DNA from: Candidatus Iainarchaeum sp.
Lineage (GTDB): Archaea > Iainarchaeota > Iainarchaeia > Iainarchaeales > UBA10219
Assembly: GCA_018304425.1 (NCBI GenBank)
Contig: JAGVWE010000002.1
Location: forward strand, 62,001-126,000
Direction: 5' to 3'
DNA length: 64,000 bases
The notes under the pieces are model-generated. The model made no database searches and was not told where the DNA came from. It worked only from the letters and a program-made list of their open reading frames with translations. Positions within the stretch are counted from its first letter, which is position 1. Each line of letters opens with the position of its first letter. The position numbers and the translations under genes are program-made. Shown one piece after another: positions 26,890-35,639 of the stretch.

Positions 26890-27263
26890 TGTATTTGCTG
26901 GACACCTCGGCCTGGATCGAACTCTTTCAGGGAACCAAAAAGGGGGAAAGGGTCAAGAACTTGATGAAGGAAGAAAGGCCCTGCATGAGCATGGTCTCGA
27001 TAGCCGAAATAGCCGCTTGGGTCAAACGAGAGAACGTTGAACGCGAAACTCTATGGACCCACATTCTGAACACCTGCACGGTGTTGGACCTCAGCCCAGT
27101 AGTCTCATTCCTTGCAGGCGAAATAAGCATTGAACGCCGAAAGTCGGTCGGGAAATGGGGCCTGATGGACTCCTTCATCCTGGCGACAGCCCGCGCTTTT
27201 AGCCTCGTCATCATGACGGCAGACAACGATTTCAGGGGCCTTGATTACGTGGAACTCGTTTAG
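26889..27263 (+). CDS. PIN-domain ribonuclease toxin (VapC-like)
   Basis: MYLLDTSAWIELFQGTKKGERV...SIAEIAAWV...GLMDSFILATARAFSLVIMTADNDF. Confidence 0.92.
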   Translation: MYLLDTSAWIELFQGTKKGERVKNLMKEERPCMSMVSIAEIAAWVKRENVERETLWTHILNTCTVLDLSPVVSFLAGEISIERRKSVGKWGLMDSFILATARAFSLVIMTADNDFRGLDYVELV

Positions 27264-27331
27264 CGTTTTTCCTATTTAAACGAGTTTTGCCGCCCGCCAG
27301 GCTTTTAATGGCTTTGGTGGGGTATGAGGGT

Positions 27332-28039
27332 ATGGCCGCTGGCAAGCCCGTGCTCGTCGAACTCGACGTCTTCCACGAGAACTGCTTTGCCATCCCCGTG
27401 ACCGAACGCATGGACGGCGTGAGCATGGTGTCCGTGCCCGCCAACAAGCGCACCCCGGACCGCATCACCTTCTACGCGCGCATCAGCGGACCGGGAGCGC
27501 CTCAGGCCGTGGAGCGCATGCGGAAGCAGGCCGGGATCCGGCGCATCGACCTGCTCTGCAGGGGAAAGGAGCACGTGTTCGTCTACGCCGAAGCAGACCC
27601 CGTCTGCTCCTCCCTTTACTCTTGCCTCGAAGCCGGCGCGTTGTTGAACGAGCCCGCCCTCACGATAGGCACTCATGATACCCTGTCCCTCATCTTCCCT
27701 GACCAGGACGCGCTCAAGCGGTTCGACAGCGAGCGCCCGGGCTTCGACTTCCGCCTCCGCTCCAAGAAACCCTTCGACGAGGAGAGCCTCTCCGGGCTCG
27801 CGACCTTCTCCAAGCAGGGGTTCACCCAGTTGAAAACCGTTTCCTCCTCGCTCTCGCCCGCGCAACGGGAGGCCTTCGACCTCGCCGTGCAACGCGGTTA
27901 CTACCACGAGCCCCAGAAGATAACGGTCACCGAACTCGCCTTCGAGACGGGGGTTTCGGCCAGCACCTGCGCCGAGCACCTGCGAAAAGCAGAGGCCAAG
28001 CTCATGCCCGTGCTCGGGCAACTCATGAAATACCTGTGA
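27332..28039 (+). CDS. HTH-10 (Bat-like) transcriptional regulator
   Basis: C-terminal LKTVSSSLSPAQREAFDLAVQRGYYHEPQKITVTELAFETGVSASTCAEHLRKAEAKLM. Confidence 0.87.
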   Translation: MAAGKPVLVELDVFHENCFAIPVTERMDGVSMVSVPANKRTPDRITFYARISGPGAPQAVERMRKQAGIRRIDLLCRGKEHVFVYAEADPVCSSLYSCLEAGALLNEPALTIGTHDTLSLIFPDQDALKRFDSERPGFDFRLRSKKPFDEESLSGLATFSKQGFTQLKTVSSSLSPAQREAFDLAVQRGYYHEPQKITVTELAFETGVSASTCAEHLRKAEAKLMPVLGQLMKYL

Positions 28040-28114
28040 ACCGGTAATCACCGGGCCAAGACTTATATAGCCGAGCGGGAACGATTATTGCAGGGTAAAT
28101 GGAGGGGTCCTTGG

Positions 28115-29260
28115 ATGAAGTCGAGTTACTGGATTGTGTTAGTCGTTTTGGCGGTTGTTTTGGCGGGTTGCACCCTGCCGGGTGCAGGCACGCAGGCAGG
28201 CACCGGCCCACGGGACGGCGCAACCGCGCCACAGGAGTCCATCAAAATCGGTTCCCTCCAGCCCATGACCGGAGAAGCGGCGAGCTGGGGCCAGAACGGG
28301 GTCGCAGGAGCCCGTATGGCGGTCGAAGAAATCAATGCCGCGGGCGGCGTCCTCGGACGCAGGCTTGAATTGGTTGCGGAAGACGACAAGTGCAGTTCGG
28401 AAGGGGTTACGGCGATAACCAAGTTAATCAACGTGGACCAAGTCGATGCCATCATTGGCCCGGACTGCTCGGCGTCGGGGGCGGCGGCTTTGCCGGTGGC
28501 GCAGAAAGCCGGGGTTCCAGTCGTCATCATCTCGGCCTCCAATCCCACGCTCACCAGGTTGGGGGACTACATTTTCCGGATTTATCCCTCCAGCGCGGTG
28601 GAAGGGGCTACCGGTGCGGAGTTCACGGTGAACAAGCTGGGAAAACGAAAGGCCGCCGTCATCTTCGTGGAAGACGTTTGGAGCAAAGGAGTCAAGGACG
28701 CGTTCATCGCGCGCTTCAAGGAACTCGGCGGGCAAATCGCGTACGAAGACAGTGTTACGCCGGAAGCGCGGGACCTGAAAACCCAGTTGACGAAGGCCAA
28801 GAACTCGGGGGCCGACGTGCTGTATTCTCCTTTGCGGCCGGCCGGCGGCGTGGCCTTGTTCCAGCAGGCGCAGGAAATAGGCCTGGGCATGCCCATCGTG
28901 GGCGGCGACTTCTACGACAGTGAGGAAGTCGTCAAGCATCCCGCCTCGGAGGGAGTCTATTACACGGTGCCCCACGTGACGACGCCGGACGCGTTCGCGG
29001 CCAAGGTGAAAGCCATGCCTGGCAACGAGAACCTGGCCGTGTTCCTCACCGCGCCCATCGGCTATGACGCAGTGAAAATCCTCGTCGACGCCATGCATCG
29101 GGCGGGAAGCACGGACAAGCTGGCCGTCATGCAGGCGCTCAAGCTGACGAAGTATTCGGGGGTTTCCAACCCCGACATCGACTTCGACGAGGCCGGCGAC
29201 CTCAAGAACGCCCTGATGGACGTCAAGGTCGTCCGCGGCGGGAAAGGCGTGCTGCCCTAA
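28115..29260 (+). CDS. livK: Branched-chain amino-acid-type ABC transporter substrate-binding lipoprotein (LivK paralog 1)
   Basis: VVLAGC lipobox; IKIGSLQPMTGEAASWGQNGVAGARMAVEEINAAGGVLGRRLELVAEDDKC. Confidence 0.92.
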   Translation: MKSSYWIVLVVLAVVLAGCTLPGAGTQAGTGPRDGATAPQESIKIGSLQPMTGEAASWGQNGVAGARMAVEEINAAGGVLGRRLELVAEDDKCSSEGVTAITKLINVDQVDAIIGPDCSASGAAALPVAQKAGVPVVIISASNPTLTRLGDYIFRIYPSSAVEGATGAEFTVNKLGKRKAAVIFVEDVWSKGVKDAFIARFKELGGQIAYEDSVTPEARDLKTQLTKAKNSGADVLYSPLRPAGGVALFQQAQEIGLGMPIVGGDFYDSEEVVKHPASEGVYYTVPHVTTPDAFAAKVKAMPGNENLAVFLTAPIGYDAVKILVDAMHRAGSTDKLAVMQALKLTKYSGVSNPDIDFDEAGDLKNALMDVKVVRGGKGVLP

Positions 29261-29317
29261 CGCCGAATTTAAAGCCCGCCGGTAACGCTTTTAAGGCCTG
29301 CCAGGCGTAAATAAGGT

Positions 29318-30022
29318 ATGCAGAAGCCCTTGCTGGTGGAACTCGAGGCCTTTCACGACGACTGCTATGCCATCAACGCCCAGGAACGGTTCAAGGACGT
29401 GCGCATGCTGACCATGCCCGGCATGGCGGTGAACGCCCGGACCATGACGTTCTACTCGAAGGTCAGCGGCCCGGAGACCCTGAAAGCCATCGAGTTCATC
29501 CGCCGCGAGCCACATGTCAAGCACCTGCAGGTCATTTACAAGGACCGGGACCGCGCGTTCCTCGAATTGCAGTTCGACAAAAAGCATTCCTCGATTTACT
29601 CGTGCATGGAGGCCGGCGCGCTGTTGGACAAGCCAGCGCTCACCCAGGGCCGGCTCGACTTCCTGCCCCTTATCTTCAGGAACGGCAAGGACTTCAAGGA
29701 GTTCGCTGGCAAGGTCAGGGACAAGTTCGACTTCAAGTTGAAGTCCAAAATCGTGGTGGACGCCAAGGCGGTGGACGGCTTGGGCAGCCTCTCAGCCTGC
29801 GGGGCCGCGGAACTCAAGACGGTGTCGGCCTCGCTGTCGGACGCGCAACGGACGGCCTTCGACTTGGCCGTGCAGCGCGGCTACTACGACCACCCCCAGC
29901 GAACGACCGTGGCCGAGTTGTCGGCGCGGGCCGGGCTCGCGCCCAGCACCTACGGCGAACACCTCCGCAAGGCCGAGTCCAAGTTGTTGCCCGTGGTCGG
30001 GCAGCTAATCAAATACCTTTAA
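29318..30022 (+). CDS. HTH-10 (Bat-like) transcriptional regulator, paralog of 27332-28039
   Basis: LKTVSASLSDAQRTAFDLAVQRGYYDHPQRTTVAELSARAGLAPSTYGEHLRKAESKLLPVVGQLIKYL. Confidence 0.87.
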   Translation: MQKPLLVELEAFHDDCYAINAQERFKDVRMLTMPGMAVNARTMTFYSKVSGPETLKAIEFIRREPHVKHLQVIYKDRDRAFLELQFDKKHSSIYSCMEAGALLDKPALTQGRLDFLPLIFRNGKDFKEFAGKVRDKFDFKLKSKIVVDAKAVDGLGSLSACGAAELKTVSASLSDAQRTAFDLAVQRGYYDHPQRTTVAELSARAGLAPSTYGEHLRKAESKLLPVVGQLIKYL

Positions 30023-30031
30023 CTTCAGCCG
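30009..30031. repeat. Direct repeat copy 1 (at the 3' end of the HTH-10 gene)
   Basis: TCAAATACCTTTAACTTCAGCCG, identical to 30593-30615. Confidence 0.95.
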
Positions 30032-30071
30032 GTGACAAGGCTTTTAATGAGTTCAGGGCGGAGTAATCCCT

Positions 30072-30395
30072 GTGGCAAACTACAAAGTCTTTTTGACGGC
30101 GGCGTTCGAGAAAAAACTGGCAAAAATGGATGGCACGTTCAAAGGCTGGTTCGAAAAAATGCTTGACCAATTGGCGGAAAATCCGTTCACAGGAAAACCG
30201 TTGGGCGTTGACTGGTTCAGGGAAAAGAAGCATGGCAAGCACCGGGTGTACTATCTTGTTTACGAGAACGTGAAAAGCATGTACGTTGTCAACTTGAGCG
30301 AAAAGAAGGACCAGGAAGTAATCATTAATTCCATCAAGCTGCTGTTTGACATGTACAAAAAGGAATTAGACGAATTGCTTGGCGGAACAAATTAG
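30072..30395 (+). CDS. RelE/ParE-superfamily toxin-like protein
   Basis: MANYKVFLTAAFEKKLAKMDGTFKGWFEKMLDQLAENPFTGKPLGVDWFREKKHGKHRVYYLVYENVKSMYVVNLSEKKDQEV; GTG start. Confidence 0.78.
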   Translation: MANYKVFLTAAFEKKLAKMDGTFKGWFEKMLDQLAENPFTGKPLGVDWFREKKHGKHRVYYLVYENVKSMYVVNLSEKKDQEVIINSIKLLFDMYKKELDELLGGTN

Positions 30396-30532
30396 CGCAC
30401 TTGCCGCACTCGTCCGGCCTTGATGTCGGCGAGGCTCGACACAAGGTCCTTGACGAATTCCAGGTCAATTTTTGCCTGCTTCTTCAACGCGAGATATTCG
30501 TCTCTTGGAATCGTAACCATTTGCTGTGTCAT
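30392..30532 (-). CDS. 46-aa antitoxin-like protein convergent to the RelE-like toxin
   Basis: MTQQMVTIPRDEYLALKKQAKIDLEFVKDLVSSLADIKAGRVRQVR; short ORF absent from track; resembles archaeal RelB-like antitoxins (IPxxEYxxLKK...DIKAGRV). Confidence 0.75.
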   Translation of the reverse strand: MTQQMVTIPRDEYLALKKQAKIDLEFVKDLVSSLADIKAGRVRQVR

Positions 30533-30592
30533 GCATATAATGCGAGCAAAGCTCAATATAAACGTTTAGTTTTCAGCCCTGAAACGGTATTG

Positions 30593-30615
30593 CTCAAATA
30601 CCTTTAACTTCAGCC
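30593..30615. repeat. Direct repeat copy 2
   Basis: TCAAATACCTTTAACTTCAGCCG, identical to 30009-30031; preceded by an in-frame remnant ending ...LLKYL*. Confidence 0.95.
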
Positions 30616-30695
30616 GCTGGACAGCGGGAAAACCGTTAAATAGGGGTTTGCCTTCATATAATGCGGGTTTTAACCTGTTTAGGGGAGGTACGGAG

Positions 30696-31844
30696 ATGAA
30701 CGGAAAGTACGTGATTGCGTTACTCGTGTTGGGCGTGCTGTTGGCTGGTTGCACGAACCAGCCGCCGGCGGCGGGGCCTGCACCCGGTCCGGTACCGGTT
30801 GAACCGCCCGCGACCAAGGAGCCCATCAAGCTCGGGTTCATTGGACCGCTTTCCGGGGACGTTGCCGCCATCGGAATCGGCAGCAAGGAAGGCGTCGAGA
30901 TGGCGGTCGAAGAAATCAACCAGGCCGGTGGCATCAACGACCGAAAAGTCGAGGTAATCTACGAGGACGGAAAGTGCTCGGGCGCGGCCGCGGCCTCGGC
31001 GGGAAACAAGCTCATCAACCTTGACAAGGTTTCGGCCATCATCGGCGGGCTCTGCTCGGGCGAGACCCTGGCCGTGGCGCCGGTCGCGGAAAAAGCAGGC
31101 GTCCTGATGTTATCGAGCTGTTCTTCTTCGCCGAAGGTAACGGAGGCCGGCGACTACATCTTCCGGGACTATCCCAGCGACGAGTTCCAGGGCGCGTTCG
31201 GGGCCGAGTATGCCTTCAACGAGTTGAAGGCGCGAAAAGTGGCCATCATTTATTCCCTGAGCGACTGGGGCGTTCCCATCAAGGACCGGTTCAAGGCCCG
31301 GTTCACGGAATTGGGTGGAACCATTGTCGCGGAGGAAGGCGTTGACGACAAAATCCAGGACACGCGGACCCAGTTGATGAAGCTCAAGTCCGCGAACCCG
31401 GACGCCGTGTACATGCCGCAGTACTCGGGCGCGACCGCCATCATCCTCAAGCAGGCAAAGGAACTCGGTTTAACCGTGCCCTTGCTGGGAGGCGACGCGG
31501 GCAACGACCCCAAGGTCATCGAAGTGGGTGGCAGCGCGGCGGAGGGCTTCCTCTCCACGGTGCCGTTCTCCGAGCCCCCCAAAGAATGGGAGGCTGCCTA
31601 CACCCAGCGGACCGGCCACGAAGTCAGGCTCTGCGGGGTGCACGCCTATGACGCGGCGAAGATAATGGCGAAGGCCTTGGCAGTGGTGGGGGACGACGCC
31701 TCCAAACTCAGGGACTACCTCTACGCCATGCCGCCCTATAAGGGCATGTCGGGAGAGGTCAGCTTTGACCGGAATGGCGACCTCAAGGGAGCCAGGTACT
31801 CGGTGCTGCAGGTCAAGAACGCCAAGTTCGAGAAAGTGTATTAA
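30696..31844 (+). CDS. livK: LivK paralog 2 (substrate-binding lipoprotein)
   Basis: LLAGC lipobox; IKLGFIGPLSGDVAAIGIGSKEGVEMAVEEINQAGGINDRKVEVIYEDGKC. Confidence 0.92.
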   Translation: MNGKYVIALLVLGVLLAGCTNQPPAAGPAPGPVPVEPPATKEPIKLGFIGPLSGDVAAIGIGSKEGVEMAVEEINQAGGINDRKVEVIYEDGKCSGAAAASAGNKLINLDKVSAIIGGLCSGETLAVAPVAEKAGVLMLSSCSSSPKVTEAGDYIFRDYPSDEFQGAFGAEYAFNELKARKVAIIYSLSDWGVPIKDRFKARFTELGGTIVAEEGVDDKIQDTRTQLMKLKSANPDAVYMPQYSGATAIILKQAKELGLTVPLLGGDAGNDPKVIEVGGSAAEGFLSTVPFSEPPKEWEAAYTQRTGHEVRLCGVHAYDAAKIMAKALAVVGDDASKLRDYLYAMPPYKGMSGEVSFDRNGDLKGARYSVLQVKNAKFEKVY

Positions 31845-31865
31845 GAGCGGCCGGCGGCTGAAAGG

Positions 31866-31941
31866 CCCCGGTTCTTTTTTCTTTTATTTTTTCGGGCTAG
31901 CCGGCCGGCTGGAGTGGGTGAAAAAAGAAAAAAAGCCGGGG
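31866..31941. terminator. Bidirectional terminator-like inverted repeat between convergent genes
   Basis: CCCCGGTTCTTTTTTCTTTT...AAAAAAGAAAAAAAGCCGGGG outer arms enclosing the palindrome AGCCGGCCGGCT. Confidence 0.65.
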
Positions 31942-31945
31942 TGGC

Positions 31946-32296
31946 TTAGTCTTTTGCCATGCCCCAGAGTGCTTTGACTGCCACGACCAAGGCTGCTGGT
32001 GCTGCCATGGTGGCTATGCCGCCGAGAATGCCCGCCAAGTACATTCCAATCATGGGAATGGCCTGGGTTCCAGCCGTGTTGGCTGCCAGCAAGGCAACCG
32101 TGGCCAGTAAGAAGTTGTGGGTCTCGTGGGCCGTGACGTTCAGGAATCCAACGACTAACCCGATTACGACCAGGATTAGCCCGACTTGGGGGATTGCGTT
32201 GGGCATGAACCCGTTCACCAAGGCGACTAATATGCCCAAGAGGAACAGGTACTGGCCCATCTTGCTCATTTCCATCTTGTTTCGACCTCCAAACAA
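31946..32296 (-). CDS. Small four-helix membrane protein
   Basis: MGQYLFLLGILVALVNGFMPNAIPQVGLILVVIGLVVGFLNVTAHETHNFLLATVALLAANTAG... Confidence 0.6.
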   Translation of the reverse strand: MFGGRNKMEMSKMGQYLFLLGILVALVNGFMPNAIPQVGLILVVIGLVVGFLNVTAHETHNFLLATVALLAANTAGTQAIPMIGMYLAGILGGIATMAAPAALVVAVKALWGMAKD

Positions 32297-32384
32297 AGTT
32301 AAAAGTAGGAATTGATGGGCTTAAGAGGTATTTAAGGATAAGGTTTTCAACGAATGGAATTACGGCGGAAGACGAAGTAAACGG

Positions 32385-33377
32385 TTATTCGGGGTAGTAT
32401 TTGATGTCGTAGAGCTTGTAGTAAATGAAGTGGCTGTAGTCGGCCAGGGTGTCGCCTGCAACCGTCAACACCTCGCGTTGGATGGCCTTGAACTCGTCAT
32501 AGCTTTGGACCAGCATCTCGACTTCGAAGTCATAGTAGCCGATGGCGTCGTTCCAGAAGACGATGTGGGGGCAGATGCGCGCGTATTCGAGGAGGCTCGC
32601 GTACTTGGAGCGGTTTTTGAGGCGAAGGTGCAGCTTGTACATTAAGTAACCCAGCTTGGAGGAATTGAGTTGGGCGCGGTAGGCGAGGATGATGCCCGAG
32701 GCCTCCATCTTCTTCAAGGAGTAGCGCACGACGACGGGAGAGAGGGAAATCCGTTGCGCGATGGAAACGATGGGTTCCCGGGCATTGCTTGAAACAAAGG
32801 CGAGCACCTTTTTGTCCGAATTGGAGAGCTCCACGTTCGAAAAGGCCTGGCCCATGGCCTGGAAGGGCCGGTCGCGCACTTCATGGGGCAGGATGCAGGC
32901 GCAGGCAAAGGTGGTCAAGCCATTGTACACGCAGACCACCGTGTTCTGGATGTGTTCCTGGAACATGGAGAGGAACTTTATCCAGAAGTCCCTGAACTCG
33001 TAGGTGTTCTTCACCCAGACCAGGAAGCCGAAGTCGAATTCGCCGTCGATGTTGCCGCTCCACCAGACATGCTTGTGGCCGGAAATGAAGTCGAAGACCT
33101 CCTGCCGCTTGGCCTCGTCGAGGATGCTGAACTTCAAGTACACCCGGAAGGTCTGGAAGCCCAGCTTCGGCGAGTCCACGACCGCGTAAAACCGGTCGAT
33201 GAAACCGTTCTCCAAGAGCTTGCCGATGCGGTAGTTGACCACGTTTTTGTTCACGCGCAGCTTCTTCCCGATGGCCGCATTCGACTGCCTGCAATTGCAG
33301 TCCAGCTCGTACAGGATTTTGCAGTCGAGCTCGTCCAAGCCCTTGGCGGCAAATGCAGACTTATCCCAAAAATGCAT
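32385..33377 (-). CDS. Tandem Lrp/AsnC-like transcriptional regulator
   Basis: LDELDCKILYELDCNCRQSNAAIGKKLRVNKNVVNYRIGKLLENGFIDRFYAVVDSPKLG and a second HTH DKKVLAFVSSNAREPIVSIAQRISLSPVVVRYSLKKMEASGII. Confidence 0.9.
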   Translation of the reverse strand: MHFWDKSAFAAKGLDELDCKILYELDCNCRQSNAAIGKKLRVNKNVVNYRIGKLLENGFIDRFYAVVDSPKLGFQTFRVYLKFSILDEAKRQEVFDFISGHKHVWWSGNIDGEFDFGFLVWVKNTYEFRDFWIKFLSMFQEHIQNTVVCVYNGLTTFACACILPHEVRDRPFQAMGQAFSNVELSNSDKKVLAFVSSNAREPIVSIAQRISLSPVVVRYSLKKMEASGIILAYRAQLNSSKLGYLMYKLHLRLKNRSKYASLLEYARICPHIVFWNDAIGYYDFEVEMLVQSYDEFKAIQREVLTVAGDTLADYSHFIYYKLYDIKYYPE

Positions 33378-33502
33378 TTTAGGTCAAAATAAGTATTTAA
33401 AGCAACAATTTATATATTTGACTAAAAAATGGCCACATATTCTTATTAAGTGGGTAGACCGAAGGTATGTTAGGTCCCCCACGGGGACCGGGAAGGGGTT
33501 GG

Positions 33503-34663
33503 ATGAAGGTTTCCATTGTTCTATGGGTCGCCGTACTGCTCGCATTGGCTGGGTGCGTCCAAGGGACGCAAGGCACGCAGGGCACCCAAGGCGGCTCCCA
33601 GGCCCAGCCGGGTGGGGCGGCAGACGCGAGCGGTGAAATCGTCCTCGGGTTTGCGGACGCCCTGACTGGCGACGCGGCCACCTACGGCGCGGTCTCCAGG
33701 AACGCCATCGAGATGGCCGTGGACGAAATCAACACCGAAGGCGGCATCAACGGGAAAAGGTTGCGCGTCATCTATGAAGACAACAAGTGCAATGGCAAGG
33801 ACGCTGCAACCGTTGCGCAAAAACTGGTTAACGTCGACAAGGTCAAGGTCATCGTGGGATGGAGCTGCAGCGGCGCGGTGCTGGGCGCGGCGCCCGTGAC
33901 CGAGAAAGCTAGGGTCATCATCCTGGACGGCTACGCCAGCAACCCCGACATCACCTATGCCGGCGACTACGTTTTCCGCACGAGCTACTCGGACACCCTC
34001 AGCGGCGAGGTGCTCGCGAAAGCCATGCAAGGGTTCTCGCGCGTGGCCGCGCTGGCCGAAGCGACGCCGTATGCGGAAGGCGTGGTGAAAGCCTTCAAGG
34101 CGAAGTTCGGCAAACCCCTGACCGCCGAGGAGACCTATTTGCAGGAGTCCCGGGACATGCGCACGCAAATCACGAAGCTCGCGGCCACGAACCCCGAGGC
34201 CATCGTGGTGAGCCCGCAGTCGGCCATAACCGGCGGGATTGCCGTAAAGCAGTTGCGGGAGCTGGGCTTCAAGGGAGCCATCTACTCGAGCATCGTCATC
34301 GGCGGCCCGGAGTTCCTCGCGCAGGCCGGCGCGGCTGCCGAAGGCGTGCTGTTCCAGGCCGACCCCGAGGCAGTTGAGTCCACTGAAAAAACACGGGTAT
34401 TTTCCGATTACCGGAAAAGACATGGAGACGAACCCGGCTACCCCTATGCCCTTGCCAGCAACTGGGACGCGATGATGATTCTCGCGGAAGGGTTGCGGAA
34501 GGTCGGCTACGACGCTGACAGGCTGCGTGATTACCTGTATTCGGTCAAGGCCTACGACGGCATCCTGGGCCGCATCGGGTTCGATGAGAACGGGGATGTA
34601 ACCGGCTTGAACAGCCAGGTGAAGGTCTGGCAGAACGGGAAGACCGTGCCGGCCGAGGAATAG
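33503..34663 (+). CDS. livK: LivK paralog 3 (substrate-binding lipoprotein)
   Basis: LALAGC lipobox; QGTQGTQGTQGG linker; IVLGFADALTGDAATYGAVSRNAIEMAVDEINTEGGINGKRLRVIYEDNKC. Confidence 0.92.
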   Translation: MKVSIVLWVAVLLALAGCVQGTQGTQGTQGGSQAQPGGAADASGEIVLGFADALTGDAATYGAVSRNAIEMAVDEINTEGGINGKRLRVIYEDNKCNGKDAATVAQKLVNVDKVKVIVGWSCSGAVLGAAPVTEKARVIILDGYASNPDITYAGDYVFRTSYSDTLSGEVLAKAMQGFSRVAALAEATPYAEGVVKAFKAKFGKPLTAEETYLQESRDMRTQITKLAATNPEAIVVSPQSAITGGIAVKQLRELGFKGAIYSSIVIGGPEFLAQAGAAAEGVLFQADPEAVESTEKTRVFSDYRKRHGDEPGYPYALASNWDAMMILAEGLRKVGYDADRLRDYLYSVKAYDGILGRIGFDENGDVTGLNSQVKVWQNGKTVPAEE

Positions 34664-34742
34664 ACCGGTGAAGGGCGGGGTAAGGTTAATTAACCCCGTC
34701 TCCCCTCTTTATTTCGAATTCCTGGTTAGGGGGTAACGGGTT

Positions 34743-35639
34743 TTGTGGAGTGAGTTTTTCGCGGTGCTGCCGCAGTTGCTGATGAACGGCTTGATAGCCG
34801 GCGGCATCTACTCGCTCATCGCCATCGGCTACACCATGATTTACGGCATATTGCGGTTCATCAACTTCGCGTACGGCGAAATCGCGATGGTCGGAGCCTA
34901 CGCGGCTTACACGGCCATCGTGTGGCTGCACTGGCCGCTGTGGGCCGGGGTCCTGGCCGCCCTCGCGGTGTGCTCGTTGCTTGGCGTGGCCATCGACTTC
35001 GTGGCCTACAAGCCCCTGCGAAAGGCCAACCGGTTGTCCTCGCTCATCACGGCCATCGCGGTCAGCCTCCTCCTCCAAAACCTCGTCGCCTTGTTCTATG
35101 GCAACGAAATCAAGACCTTTCGGGAGGGGCCGGTCGAGCAGGGCATGAACTTCTTCGGCGCGTTCATCACACCCACCCAGGTAACCATCATCGCCACCGC
35201 GTTCCTCCTCATGGCCGGACTCTACTGGTTCGTCGCGAAAACAAAACTCGGCAAGGCCATCCGGGCAACTGCCGACGACATGGAACTCGCGAAAGTCGTC
35301 GGCATCGACTCCGAAAAAGTGATTCGCACCACGTTTGCCCTGGGCTCGGGCCTCGCAGCCGCGGCCGGGGTGTTGATTGCCTTGGAGCAAAACATCGAGC
35401 CCACCATGGGCGTGATGCCGGGAATCAAGGCCTTCACCGCGGCAGTCGTTGGAGGGATTGGCAGCATCCAGGGAGCCATGCTGGGCGGCATGCTGATCGG
35501 CTTGGTGGAAAACATCGGCATCTGGTTCCTGCCCAGCGGCTACAAGGACGCGATTGCCTTCGTGGTGCTGATTTTCTTCCTGATGTTCAAGCCCAAGGGC
35601 CTGCTCGGCGGAAAACTGGAGGAGGACGTCCGCAAATGA
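34743..35639 (+). CDS. livH: Branched-chain amino-acid ABC transporter permease LivH
   Basis: LLMNGLIAGGIYSLIAIGYTMIYGILRFINFAYGEIAMVGAYAAY; non-ATG start likely. Confidence 0.95.
   Translation: MWSEFFAVLPQLLMNGLIAGGIYSLIAIGYTMIYGILRFINFAYGEIAMVGAYAAYTAIVWLHWPLWAGVLAALAVCSLLGVAIDFVAYKPLRKANRLSSLITAIAVSLLLQNLVALFYGNEIKTFREGPVEQGMNFFGAFITPTQVTIIATAFLLMAGLYWFVAKTKLGKAIRATADDMELAKVVGIDSEKVIRTTFALGSGLAAAAGVLIALEQNIEPTMGVMPGIKAFTAAVVGGIGSIQGAMLGGMLIGLVENIGIWFLPSGYKDAIAFVVLIFFLMFKPKGLLGGKLEEDVRK

Noticed and set aside
33560-33600. Short QGTQGTQGTQG coding repeat in LivK paralog 3
   Set aside because: Ordinary low-complexity linker after a lipobox; unlikely to be functional beyond spacing.
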